Shown here piece by piece: positions 34,863 to 43,198 of a stretch of DNA of 64,000 nucleotides (positions are counted from its first letter, which is position 1; every line of letters starts with the position of its first letter). The notes under the pieces were generated by a model, which saw nothing but the letters and a program-made list of their open reading frames with translations, did not search any database and was not told the origin of the DNA. Source of the stretch: Flavobacteriales bacterium (GTDB taxonomy: Bacteria; Bacteroidota; Bacteroidia; Flavobacteriales_D; Sanyastnellaceae); assembly GCA_947462725.1 (NCBI GenBank), contig CANHPZ010000002.1, positions 1 through 64,000 of the forward strand. Reading direction: 5' to 3'. The position numbers and the translations under genes are program-made.

Positions 34863-36401
34863 ATGCTTATCAAAACGTATGGCAGCGCCGTGTTTGGCGT
34901 GAATGCCGCAACCATTATAATAGAAGTGCATGTTGATCGTGGCGCTCATTTGGCTATTGTCGGATTGCCCGATTCGGCCATCAAGGAAGCGCAACAGCGT
35001 ATTCGTGCTGCTTTGAGCAATAGTGGTTTTGAGTTACCCATCCGCAACATTACCATCAATATGGCTCCCGCAGATTTGCGCAAGGAGGGTACGGCGTATG
35101 ATTTACCCTTAGCTATCGCACTATTAGCCGCTACGGGCGCTTTTGAGTCGGAGTGTTTGGAGCAGTATATCATTATGGGTGAGCTGTCGTTGGATGGCGG
35201 TTTACGCCCCATTCGCGGCGTATTACCTATCGCTATTCAAGCGCAGAAGGAAGGGTTTAAAGGGATGATTGTTCCCCGGCACAATGCACGTGAGGCTGGA
35301 ATAGTGGAGGGCTTTCATGTATATGGTGTGGATCATATATCGGATGTAATAGCTTTTTTCAAAGGCAGCCAAACACTAGAACGTGTGGTAGTAAATGTCA
35401 AGGATGAGTTTGATATACGACCCATGCAGCATGGGTTGGATTTTACCGATGTAAAGGGACAGGAAAATATTAAGCGTGCGTTTGAAATTGCGGCAGCGGG
35501 AGGTCACAACGTAATTCTAATTGGACCACCGGGTGCGGGAAAGACCATGTTGGCCAAGCGGCTTTCGACCGTGCTTCCTCCGTTGACACTTGAAGAAGCG
35601 CTAGAGACAACCAAGATTCACAGCGTAGCAGGCAGGTTGCGGAAGGATGATGCATTGATCAACACACGCCCGTTTCGTGCGCCGCATCATACCATCAGCG
35701 ACGTGGCGTTAGTGGGCGGCGGCAGTTTTCCGCAGCCCGGAGAAATATCATTGGCGCATAATGGTGTATTGTTTTTGGATGAGTTGCCAGAGTTTAAGCG
35801 AACCGTTCTGGAGGTGATGCGCCAACCGTTGGAGGACCGCAACATTACCATATCACGCAGTAAATTCTCCATTGAATATCCCGCGAGTTTTATGTTGGTT
35901 GCGAGCATGAATCCTTGCCCCTGCGGTTATTACAATCATCCGGAAAAGGACTGTGTGTGTGGCCCGGGTGTGGTGCAGAAATACCTCAACAAGGTGAGTG
36001 GCCCTTTGCTCGACCGGATCGACATACACATTGAAGTCACACCCGTCGGTTTTGATGAACTTAGCGGAAAGCGCATGGGAGAGGGCAGTGCCTCAGTGCG
36101 CGAACGGGTTGTGCGGGCAAGAACCATTCAACAGCATCGATACAATTCTATTCCCGGCATGAACTGCAATGCACAGATGGACTCACAGCTTTTGAGGCGC
36201 TATTGCGATGTGGATGATGCGGGTAGAAGGATGTTGGGAATGGCGATGGATAAACTGAAGTTGAGCGCGCGTGCGTATGATCGTATTTTGAAAGTAGCAC
36301 GAACTATTGCTGATTTGGCCGGAAGTGAGCGTGTGTTACCCGAACATTTATCCGAAGCCATTCAGTATAGAAGTTTGGATCGCGAGAATTGGGCGGGGTA
36401 G
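34863..36401 (+). CDS. comM: YifB/ComM-family AAA+ Mg-chelatase-like ATPase
   Basis: A 512-residue protein. An N-terminal Lon-protease-like fold (about 1-170, containing VHVDRGAHLAIVGLPD and MAPADLRKEGTAYDLP) is followed by an AAA+ module with Walker A IGPPGAGKTMLAKR, Walker B VLFLDELPEF, sensor region MNPCPCG and a C-terminal helical domain. ComM is a hexameric helicase driving branch migration during natural transformation. I use ATG 34863; a TTG sits one codon upstream. It lies 39 bases after gmhA in the same direction. Confidence 0.93.
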   Translation: MLIKTYGSAVFGVNAATIIIEVHVDRGAHLAIVGLPDSAIKEAQQRIRAALSNSGFELPIRNITINMAPADLRKEGTAYDLPLAIALLAATGAFESECLEQYIIMGELSLDGGLRPIRGVLPIAIQAQKEGFKGMIVPRHNAREAGIVEGFHVYGVDHISDVIAFFKGSQTLERVVVNVKDEFDIRPMQHGLDFTDVKGQENIKRAFEIAAAGGHNVILIGPPGAGKTMLAKRLSTVLPPLTLEEALETTKIHSVAGRLRKDDALINTRPFRAPHHTISDVALVGGGSFPQPGEISLAHNGVLFLDELPEFKRTVLEVMRQPLEDRNITISRSKFSIEYPASFMLVASMNPCPCGYYNHPEKDCVCGPGVVQKYLNKVSGPLLDRIDIHIEVTPVGFDELSGKRMGEGSASVRERVVRARTIQQHRYNSIPGMNCNAQMDSQLLRRYCDVDDAGRRMLGMAMDKLKLSARAYDRILKVARTIADLAGSERVLPEHLSEAIQYRSLDRENWAG

Positions 36402-36479
36402 TATGACGAGGCAATTTGCTGGAATTATCCGCTAAGTTTGAGCCTTATTTATTCAGTTCAGCAATAACAAGAAATTACA

Positions 36480-36992
36480 ATGGCACTTATCAAATCAGTG
36501 AATGGCATTACTCCACAGCACGGCAGCGATTGTTATTTCGCTGAAAACGCAACCATCGTGGGTCAGGTTAGCATGGGTGATCAATGCAGCGTATGGTTCA
36601 ACGCGGTTATACGTGGTGACGTAAACACCATAACCTTAGGAGATAAGGTGAATGTTCAGGATGGGGCGGTTATTCATTGCACTTACCAGAAGTCGGCTAC
36701 AGTAATAGGCAACAATGTTTCTATTGGACACAACGCATTGGTTCATGGTTGTACTATTCATGACAACGTGCTCATCGGAATGGGCAGCATTGTAATGGAT
36801 GGATGTGTGGTAGAGAGCAACAGTATCGTTGCTGCCGGAGCGGTTTTACTTGAGGGAACCCGCGTTGAAAGCGGCAGTGTGTATGCTGGTGTTCCCGCGA
36901 AAAAGGTGAAAGACATCAGTCCTGAACTATTCGAAGGAGAAGTGCAGCGTATCGCTAACAACTACGTTATGTATGCTTCTTGGTTTAAATAA
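36480..36992 (+). CDS. Gamma-carbonic anhydrase family protein
   Basis: A 170-residue left-handed beta-helix (hexapeptide-repeat) protein starting at about residue 18. The zinc-ligand pattern is visible as His in VIHCTY and two in SIGHNALVHGC. Relatives include YrdA, PaaY and Cam; many lack demonstrated carbonic anhydrase activity. The repeats (SIVMDG, IVAAGAVLLEG, VYAGVPAKKVKD) and a C-terminal helix are intact. It is 78 bases after comM. Its stop directly abuts that of convergent hemH. Confidence 0.88.
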   Translation: MALIKSVNGITPQHGSDCYFAENATIVGQVSMGDQCSVWFNAVIRGDVNTITLGDKVNVQDGAVIHCTYQKSATVIGNNVSIGHNALVHGCTIHDNVLIGMGSIVMDGCVVESNSIVAAGAVLLEGTRVESGSVYAGVPAKKVKDISPELFEGEVQRIANNYVMYASWFK

Positions 36993-38027
36993 TTATAAGC
37001 GCTTGCGTAACATGTTTTCGAGTGCATCAATCCAGTCGTCACCAGCATTGAGGCTAGGCACGAGTTGGATTTTTTCACCACCATGTTCTTCAAACAGTTC
37101 TTGATACTCCACACCAATTTCAATAGTAGTTTCGAGACAATCAGCAACAAAGGCAGGAGAAAACACCAGCAGTTTTTTAGCACCTTCCTTAGCCAATTTT
37201 TCAATCACTTCATCACTGAAGGGCTCAATCCATCCTTTACCCAACCTTGATTGAAACGCAACCGTGTATTCGCTTTCCGATATTCCGCAGCGCTCAGCGA
37301 TGGCGCGCGCAGTGGCGTAGCAGGTTGCTTTATAGCAGAGTTTATTTTCGTCGTTGATTTCCGTTTCGCACGTGTGATTCTTGCAGTGACGATCGTCGTA
37401 AACTTTATCAACTTGACGCTCTGGTAGTCCGTGAAAACTGAACATCACATGGTCGTAATCCTTCGTGTTAAATTGCTTCCCGCGATTGGCGAATGCGTTG
37501 AGATATCCTTCATCGTCCCAGAACTGGTTGATGAATTGAATCTCCGGAAACACCCATAAATCGCGCATTATACGCATACACTTATCGATCACAGAGCCGG
37601 TAGATGCCGATGCATATTGGGGGAATAATGGCAAAACGATGAGCTTGTCGGGATTCCATTTCAATATGCTGGCTAGCGCTGCTTCAATGGATGGGTTTTT
37701 ATAGCGCATCGCCAAAAACACTTTGGTTTCTGAATCGGCGTCGTTAGAAAATCTTTCTTGCAATTTGGCGGTACATAGTCGGCCATAGTGGATTAATGGC
37801 GACCCGTCTTCCGTCCAAAGTTCTTCATATATTTTGGCGCTTTTGCGATGACGGAACGGCACAATGATGCCATTGACAAGCACTTTTCTACCCAGCCAAT
37901 TGATATCGATTACCCGCGAATCGTTGAGAAATTCGGTGAGGTAAGAAAACACGTCAGTAGGCTTCGGACTATCAGGTGATCCCAGGTTGACTAAAAGGAC
38001 CGCAGTTTTTTTCTTGTGTTGTACCAT
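36993..38027 (-). CDS. hemH: Ferrochelatase
   Basis: A 344-residue HemH. It begins KTAVLLVNLGSPDSP, has LPLFPQYASASTGS, the iron-binding His in FSFHGLPER, and the SRLGKGWIEP and FSPAFVADCLETTIEI motifs with the conserved Glu. It inserts Fe2+ into protoporphyrin IX, the last step of protoheme synthesis. The start at 38027 (MVQHKKK) matches family N termini; the frame continues 44 codons upstream into ftsX. A CxxxxC-type pattern (HCKNHTCETE and LCYKATCYATA) is seen, as in ferrochelatases that may bind an Fe-S cluster, but I cannot confirm it. Confidence 0.95.
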   Translation of the reverse strand: MVQHKKKTAVLLVNLGSPDSPKPTDVFSYLTEFLNDSRVIDINWLGRKVLVNGIIVPFRHRKSAKIYEELWTEDGSPLIHYGRLCTAKLQERFSNDADSETKVFLAMRYKNPSIEAALASILKWNPDKLIVLPLFPQYASASTGSVIDKCMRIMRDLWVFPEIQFINQFWDDEGYLNAFANRGKQFNTKDYDHVMFSFHGLPERQVDKVYDDRHCKNHTCETEINDENKLCYKATCYATARAIAERCGISESEYTVAFQSRLGKGWIEPFSDEVIEKLAKEGAKKLLVFSPAFVADCLETTIEIGVEYQELFEEHGGEKIQLVPSLNAGDDWIDALENMLRKRL

Positions 38028-38064
38028 GCTTATCAAACAACGCAGCGCACCGCCGCGTTCATCT

Positions 38065-38937
38065 TCAGTAAAGTTTGGAGGCTTCGGTGCGAATGAAACG
38101 GTTGACCGCGTAGAGCGTGGCAATGCCGGATAGGAATAATCCAATAAAGAGCACACCACCGATGAGCACTAGTAATCTGCTGCGTTCTTGCAAGATGTTA
38201 ATGATGTCTTGCAATTCACCGCGGAATGAATAGAGCAACAAAAATATAATGACCAAAGCGAAAAGCGAGGCCAGAAATCCAAACCACAGCCCGCGACGGA
38301 TAAAGGGTTTTTGAATGAACCAATGCGTTGCTCCAACAAGCTGCATGCTCTTGATAATAAAGCGCTGTGAGAAAATGGCGAGCTGAATGGTATTTACGAT
38401 GAGAACAATGGCGATAATCAACAGCACGATGCCGACAAGCGAAATGCCGATACTCCATTTGCTGAGGTTCGCATTCATCTGACGCAATAGGTCGTGCTGG
38501 AAAACCACTTCGTTAATCGCGGCGTTTTCTTCCAATGCAGTTACTATTTCGGCTATTTTATTTTCCTCGCTGAATTCAGGCTTTATATGGATATCCAACG
38601 ATGCCGGTAGTGGATTGTATCCCAAGAAATCGACGAACTCCTCACCGAGTTCTTGCTCCATCATAGCAGCTGCCTCTTCCTTTGACAAGTAAATAACCTG
38701 TGATGCGTATGGCTCTCCTTCGACGTGTTTTTTCAGATGTTGAATTTCTGTTTCTTGTACGTCATCTGCGAGCATTACTTGGATAACAACCTGGCCTCTA
38801 TAATGGCTAGTTACAGAGCTGCCGAGCAATCCTACGATGAGCAGAGTACCCACCAATACAAGTACGAGCGTTATACCCACAATGGTGGATAACGACGAAA
38901 TCGTGTTGGCAGATGTTTTAAAAGTAGACTTGGCCAT
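38065..38937 (-). CDS. ftsX: Cell division protein FtsX
   Basis: A 290-residue permease-like protein with four membrane segments: one near residue 20-42, then a periplasmic domain of about 120 residues with FVDFLGYNPLPASLDIHI, then three segments in the last 130 residues. The layout is that of FtsX, which with the ATPase FtsE regulates peptidoglycan hydrolases at the septum. ftsE is not in the window. The start at 38937 gives MAKSTFK; a Met 8 codons upstream is possible. It is 37 bases before hemH. Confidence 0.9.
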   Translation of the reverse strand: MAKSTFKTSANTISSLSTIVGITLVLVLVGTLLIVGLLGSSVTSHYRGQVVIQVMLADDVQETEIQHLKKHVEGEPYASQVIYLSKEEAAAMMEQELGEEFVDFLGYNPLPASLDIHIKPEFSEENKIAEIVTALEENAAINEVVFQHDLLRQMNANLSKWSIGISLVGIVLLIIAIVLIVNTIQLAIFSQRFIIKSMQLVGATHWFIQKPFIRRGLWFGFLASLFALVIIFLLLYSFRGELQDIINILQERSRLLVLIGGVLFIGLFLSGIATLYAVNRFIRTEASKLY

Positions 38938-39012
38938 GCAGAGCGAATTACGGAAATGCAAGAGAGAGTTAGCCTATCGAGCAAACCGTATTGTGAACAA
39001 CGCGCTATGAAT

Positions 39013-39459
39013 TTATTCCACAGATAATACTTCACCCTCAAACAATAGGTCTTCTCCGGCTAGTGGATGGTTGAAGTCCAACACGATTGAGTTTAGTTTC
39101 ACTTCACATACAACGCCCTCGATGATGTCGCCTTCTGGGCTTTCGAGCGGGATGATTTCCCCTTCTTGGAAGAGTTCCTCATCCAGCTCTCCCTCTTCAA
39201 TGAAAGTGCTTTTGGGGTATTCTATGAATAGCGCTTCTTGCTCATCGCCGTATGCCTCTGCAGCCGGAATAGCAATAGTGAACGTGTCGCCTGCTTCTAA
39301 ACCGAGCAAAGCGGCCTCGAATTTCGGCAGCATGGGGTCTTCACCGAAAGTGAATTGCATGGGATCGTCTTTGCGTGTCTCTTCGATGAGTTCCTTTTCG
39401 GGACCATCTGCGTAAAGTGAGTAGTTCACTGAAACGCGTTTTCCGGGTTCAATTTTCAT
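39013..39459 (-). CDS. slyD: SlyD-like FKBP peptidyl-prolyl isomerase
   Basis: A 148-residue acidic protein with the SlyD arrangement: an FKBP domain interrupted by an insert-in-flap chaperone domain. Visible are VSVNYSLYADG, the flap entry MLPKFEAALLGLEAGD, AYGDEQEA and the C-terminal NHPLAGEDLLFEGEV. It acts as a proline isomerase and chaperone in the cytoplasm. It lacks the His-rich nickel-binding tail of E. coli SlyD. The start at 39459 leaves out 12 upstream codons without family similarity. Confidence 0.9.
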   Translation of the reverse strand: MKIEPGKRVSVNYSLYADGPEKELIEETRKDDPMQFTFGEDPMLPKFEAALLGLEAGDTFTIAIPAAEAYGDEQEALFIEYPKSTFIEEGELDEELFQEGEIIPLESPEGDIIEGVVCEVKLNSIVLDFNHPLAGEDLLFEGEVLSVE

Positions 39460-39464
39460 TGCCG

Positions 39465-39496
39465 CAAATTGAGGCACAAATGCTACGCGCTGCAAA
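39465..39496 (-). promoter_or_regulatory. Promoter of the SlyD-like gene
   Basis: On the minus strand, TTTG (39493-39496), a 20-base spacer and TCAATTTG (39465-39472) approximate the Bacteroidota promoter TTTG-N19-TAnnTTTG, with one mismatch in the -7 box. The ATG follows 5 bases later, so any leader is very short. Confidence 0.45.
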
Positions 39497-39567
39497 TTTT
39501 CAGTCGATTATTCCAAAATGGAATACGCACAATCTGACACGGTGGTAAATTGCCCAAAAAAGAGAGC

Positions 39568-40761
39568 ATGCGCATACTGAAACGAATCGTTCTTATTCTG
39601 GGTGTTATTGTCGGAATTGCTGTATTAGCGGCCATTGTAAGCGGCAAGTCTTATTTGCTAAGCGGTGTTAGGAAGACCTATCTCGTTGGCGAGAAAACGC
39701 CCGATATCGATGACATGAAGTATTTTGATGTCCGAAAAATTGCGCACGGAACACCTGTTCAACCACTTTTTTATTCCAATTATAGAGGAGTTTTATATCC
39801 GCCTACGTACGATGTTTTTGCTAACGAAATGGATAACTCAGCGTTCTTAGTTTTTTGGCGCGATTCCTTGGTGTTCGAGCATTATTGGGAAGGAGACACG
39901 TCAACCTTGACCAACTCGTTTTCAATGGCCAAAAGTTTTACATCCATGATGATTGGTGCGGCTATCGATGATGGGCTGATTCGAAACGTAGACCAGCCTG
40001 TGGGTGATTTTTTGCCTGAATACGCAGAAGGCTTGAACGGAAATTTGACCATCCGTCATTTGTTGCAAATGACGAGCGGTATTCCCTTTGGCGAATCATA
40101 CAGCAGTCCATTCGGATATATGGCTGAGGCTTATTTTGGACATGATTTGCAACCGCTCACAACGGCGTTCAAAGTGGAGAAAGAACCAGGCACCCAATGG
40201 GCCTATGAAGGTGGCAATACGGTTTTGTTGGGATTAATCATACAGAAAGCTACAGGAAAATCACCGTCCGCTTATTTCGAAGAAAAATTCTGGAGTAGAC
40301 TAGGTACATCTCACGATGCATATTGGAACTTGGATCATGAAGACGGTTTGGAGAAGACTTTCAGTGGGTTCTATGCTACAGCTCGTGATTTTTCGCGCAT
40401 TGGAACCTTGTTCATGCACAATGGGGTTTACCAGGGAGACACCTTGCTTTCTCCGGATTTCATCAAGCAAAGCATTACGCCACACTTGGTGCCTGATGAC
40501 AAGGGGGAAGCTTGCGGTTGGTATGGTTGGCAGTGGTGGATGGGCGAGCATCACGGATATGATATGTACATGTGTCGTGGTTTGCGAGGTCAGTATATCA
40601 TTTGCATACCGGAGGCCGAGGTAATGGTGGTGCGTATTGGGCACAAGCAGTCAAAGGATCGTTTAAACCACTTGCCTGAAGACATATATACTCATGTAGA
40701 TATTGCACTGGATATTTTGAAACAACAAACAGGAATCAGCTTTTATGAAGAAGGATATTGA
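39568..40761 (+). CDS. Beta-lactamase-fold serine hydrolase
   Basis: A 397-residue protein with an N-terminal membrane anchor or signal (about residues 5-28) and a class C beta-lactamase/penicillin-binding-like domain. The catalytic SxxK is SMAKS, the second motif is YEGGN (YxN-like), and GLRGQY sits where the KTG-like motif would be. Family members include esterases and D-amino-acid peptidases; resistance activity should not be assumed. I use ATG 39568; the frame opens with TTG at 39550 inside the promoter-like region. It overlaps the next gene by 17 bases. Confidence 0.88.
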   Translation: MRILKRIVLILGVIVGIAVLAAIVSGKSYLLSGVRKTYLVGEKTPDIDDMKYFDVRKIAHGTPVQPLFYSNYRGVLYPPTYDVFANEMDNSAFLVFWRDSLVFEHYWEGDTSTLTNSFSMAKSFTSMMIGAAIDDGLIRNVDQPVGDFLPEYAEGLNGNLTIRHLLQMTSGIPFGESYSSPFGYMAEAYFGHDLQPLTTAFKVEKEPGTQWAYEGGNTVLLGLIIQKATGKSPSAYFEEKFWSRLGTSHDAYWNLDHEDGLEKTFSGFYATARDFSRIGTLFMHNGVYQGDTLLSPDFIKQSITPHLVPDDKGEACGWYGWQWWMGEHHGYDMYMCRGLRGQYIICIPEAEVMVVRIGHKQSKDRLNHLPEDIYTHVDIALDILKQQTGISFYEEGY

Positions 40762-41131
40762 AATTACACCCGCAGAGGGTGTCTACATTGCTTTTGTGCC
40801 GAATCGAGATAATTGGTCGGTATACTTGGTCAATGATAGAAGTGAGACGTTGGAAACGGTTATCGTGAATGCTTCTGGAGAAGGCAAGTTGGAAGGCAAG
40901 GATAAGCAGACGGCGACTTTGCGGTTTCTGTTGAAGGATGTTGCTGCTAAGTCAGTTGTGCCGTTCGAAATACTTATGCCCGACTCGTTGAAGTTGAATC
41001 ATCGCTATTGGGTCAGCTTTTACTTGGGCGATCGTATCCTCGATAAAAAATTTATTTATGAGCCGGCGATGTATGATGACGACCTTTCAGATATACCCGT
41101 TTTTGGCTCGCCCGGGATTGTTTTGTATTAA
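40745..41131 (+). CDS. Conserved Bacteroidota protein of unknown function
   Basis: A 128-residue soluble protein of beta-strand character (VYIAFVPNRDNWSVYLVND near the start, KSVVPFEILMPDSL in the middle). The same kind of short protein occurs widely in Flavobacteriia, where I recall some entries misnamed as phenylalanyl-tRNA synthetase alpha subunit; nothing here resembles a synthetase. It overlaps the serine hydrolase by 17 bases and precedes the exonuclease by 15 bases, so the three form one operon. Confidence 0.7.
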   Translation: MKKDIEITPAEGVYIAFVPNRDNWSVYLVNDRSETLETVIVNASGEGKLEGKDKQTATLRFLLKDVAAKSVVPFEILMPDSLKLNHRYWVSFYLGDRILDKKFIYEPAMYDDDLSDIPVFGSPGIVLY

Positions 41132-41146
41132 TAAAAACCTTTTGCT

Positions 41147-41866
41147 ATGCTAGATCAACTGCGCATGGAGGAAGTGCTTTTCCTCGACATTGAAACTGTT
41201 CCACAATACGCGTCGTTTGACCTGCTCGACGATGACTACAAGCAATTGTGGGAGGACAAAAGCCGATACAGTCGTGAGAAGAACGGCACATCATTGTCTG
41301 ATAGCTATGGCGATGCTGGAATCTACGCGGAGTTCGGAAAGGTCATTTGCATTAGCGTTGGCTACTTCGCACAGAGGTTGCAGGAGCGTGTATTTCGTGT
41401 GACTTCATTTTATGGTCATGACGAAGAGAAGTTGTTGGCCGAATTTTCAGAGCTTCTGGAAACACGCACCAATCATCCGTTTCGCATTCTGTGTGCACAC
41501 AACGGAAAGGAGTTTGATTTTCCTTATTTGTGTCGCCGCATGTTGATTAATGGAATTCGCCTCCCGCAAATCTTGGACATTGCCGGAAAGAAACCTTGGG
41601 AAATTGCTCATCTCGATACCATGGAGCTGTGGAAGTTTGGCGACTTCAAGAACTACACATCCATAAAAATCTTATCCAAGGTTTTTGGTATTCCAACCCC
41701 CAAAGACGATATTGACGGAAGCCAAGTCCGCGGCGTTTATTATGAGCAGAATGATTTGGATCGCATAGAAATCTATTGCAAAAAGGACGTAGTAACTGTA
41801 GCGCGTCTAATGCAATGTTATCGAGGTGAAAAACCTGTTACTGACGAACAGATTGTTTACGTTTAG
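41147..41866 (+). CDS. DnaQ-like 3'-5' exonuclease (PolB-type exonuclease domain)
   Basis: A 239-residue stand-alone exonuclease domain. Exo I is FLDIETV (DxE), Exo II is HNGKEFDFPYL (NxxxF/YD), and Exo III is YCKKDVVTVARL (YxxxD). All four metal-binding acids are present. It resembles the predicted PolB-like 3'-5' exonuclease family common in Bacteroidota, without a polymerase domain. The likely role is removal of 3' nucleotides in DNA repair or RNA processing. Its stop overlaps the stop of the convergent gene in a shared TTAG. Confidence 0.88.
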   Translation: MLDQLRMEEVLFLDIETVPQYASFDLLDDDYKQLWEDKSRYSREKNGTSLSDSYGDAGIYAEFGKVICISVGYFAQRLQERVFRVTSFYGHDEEKLLAEFSELLETRTNHPFRILCAHNGKEFDFPYLCRRMLINGIRLPQILDIAGKKPWEIAHLDTMELWKFGDFKNYTSIKILSKVFGIPTPKDDIDGSQVRGVYYEQNDLDRIEIYCKKDVVTVARLMQCYRGEKPVTDEQIVYV

Positions 41867-42699
41867 AATTGTAGCAGTTGAATACCGAATGAAATGGGAA
41901 AAACCTTTTCACCTTGGTTTTTCTCAAATAGCGGCTGAAGGCTGTAGTTCAAGAACAACGAGGTTTTGTTGAATCCTACGCGGAAGGCCAAATCGAACGT
42001 GAATGGATTTAAGTTGAAATGATCACGACGTCTGGATGTGAAGCGCCCCAATTCATTATCCCATTTTTGTTTTTGAATGGAAGCGGTAACCCACCCTCCT
42101 TGCACACCTGCCGCAAGATGAAAGTGTTTTTTTACATTGGAACTGCTATTGAATTCGAGCATTAGCGGGATCTGAAGTGATGTTACTCGAAGCTTGTTTT
42201 TTTCGTACTGCCGAACCTCAGAACCAACAGGCAATGCATATGCCCCTAGCGAATCATTAACAGCAAGATCAACGTTATTGGAAAGTCCGTAACCACTGTA
42301 AGTCACGGAAAACCCCGTGAGAACACCAACGAAGTCTTGGTATAATCGAATTTTTTGTTCAAGAAGGTTTAATCGCCAAGTAACGGATTTGTTGGGGTTG
42401 GTTGAAAGCCAATCGGTGGCTTCATCACGCGATGCCACTCCGGCCTCATTCACCAAGCGACTGAACCCGAAGTCGACACCCGCGAAATGCGTGAGAAGAA
42501 GCTTTTGTTCGGAATAATCAGTTGTCTCGCTGTCCTCTGTTTGGTCTTCAGATGGGCTATTCTGTTCTTTTGTCGGATTGCTATCGATAACAATGATTGT
42601 TTTGTCACCGATTGTGATGTTCGTAGTGTCTGGCACCACTTGTGATAGGGCGCCAAGAGAGACGCTTAAAATGAAGATTGTAAGTAAACCGATTTTCAT
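41863..42699 (-). CDS. Putative outer-membrane beta-barrel protein
   Basis: A 278-residue exported protein. The signal peptide (residues 1-20, ending LGALSQ) is followed by an acidic, low-complexity linker (about 40-60, rich in E/D/S/T) and beta-strand-rich sequence ending SFGIQLLQF, an outer-membrane-barrel type C terminus. It resembles porin-like and PorT-like barrels of Bacteroidota, but I cannot assign a family. The ATG at 42699 is chosen for the signal peptide. Confidence 0.6.
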   Translation of the reverse strand: MKIGLLTIFILSVSLGALSQVVPDTTNITIGDKTIIVIDSNPTKEQNSPSEDQTEDSETTDYSEQKLLLTHFAGVDFGFSRLVNEAGVASRDEATDWLSTNPNKSVTWRLNLLEQKIRLYQDFVGVLTGFSVTYSGYGLSNNVDLAVNDSLGAYALPVGSEVRQYEKNKLRVTSLQIPLMLEFNSSSNVKKHFHLAAGVQGGWVTASIQKQKWDNELGRFTSRRRDHFNLNPFTFDLAFRVGFNKTSLFLNYSLQPLFEKNQGEKVFPISFGIQLLQF

Positions 42700-42763
42700 T
42701 TGAGTTGTTTTAAAAACTGAAGCGAGTATAGCCCCCAAAGCGGAGCATTTGACGAATCGAGGT

Positions 42764-43162
42764 ATGAAAGAAATAACAAATACCTGTAATATTTTTGGAA
42801 AACTGTCGTCTTATCGGATGACATTGCTCGCGTTACCCGGATTAAGTATGATGCTCAGGTTGTTTTTTTTGATGATGATTATTGGCGTTACATCGGTAGC
42901 CACCGTTGCGGCAATACGCATTGAAACATCTCGCATGATAGAGCAGAAAAAGGATCCAGACCAACCTAATATGGATGGATTGGTTGAGGTGAGTTTCAAA
43001 GTAGATGCGACGGGGAAAATTCAAATTGTACACATCAATTCTACCAGTCCACAGCTTACGGAATATGTGGTGAAGAAGCTATCCAAAATCAAGCTCGACA
43101 ATAATGCGGGAGGCAATAGCAAAGTGATAACGTATCGCTTTGTATTCAAGAAGCAGGCTTAG
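42764..43162 (+). CDS. Short membrane-anchored protein with TonB-C-like domain
   Basis: A 132-residue protein with one membrane segment (about residues 28-50). The last 60 residues read VEVSFKVDATGKIQIV and then STSPQLTEYVVKKLSKIKL, matching the beta-alpha-beta pattern of TonB C-terminal domains. Unlike TonB it has no Pro-rich linker long enough to span the periplasm. It is divergent from the barrel gene (64 bases). I use ATG 42764; the frame opens with TTG at 42749. Confidence 0.55.
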   Translation: MKEITNTCNIFGKLSSYRMTLLALPGLSMMLRLFFLMMIIGVTSVATVAAIRIETSRMIEQKKDPDQPNMDGLVEVSFKVDATGKIQIVHINSTSPQLTEYVVKKLSKIKLDNNAGGNSKVITYRFVFKKQA

Positions 43163-43180
43163 CCTGGGGTCGCGCTGCCT

Positions 43181-43188
43181 TATCTTTG
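43181..43188 (+). promoter_or_regulatory. TAnnTTTG promoter element of rlmN
   Basis: TATCTTTG, a perfect match, lies 10 bases before the rlmN ATG (43199), giving a very short leader. Confidence 0.6.
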
Positions 43189-43198
43189 GCGGATCATC

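Noticed and set aside
39009-39030. TTATTCCACAG near the end of the SlyD-like gene, resembling a DnaA box
   Set aside because: It has an extra base relative to TTATCCACA and is coding; no cluster around it.
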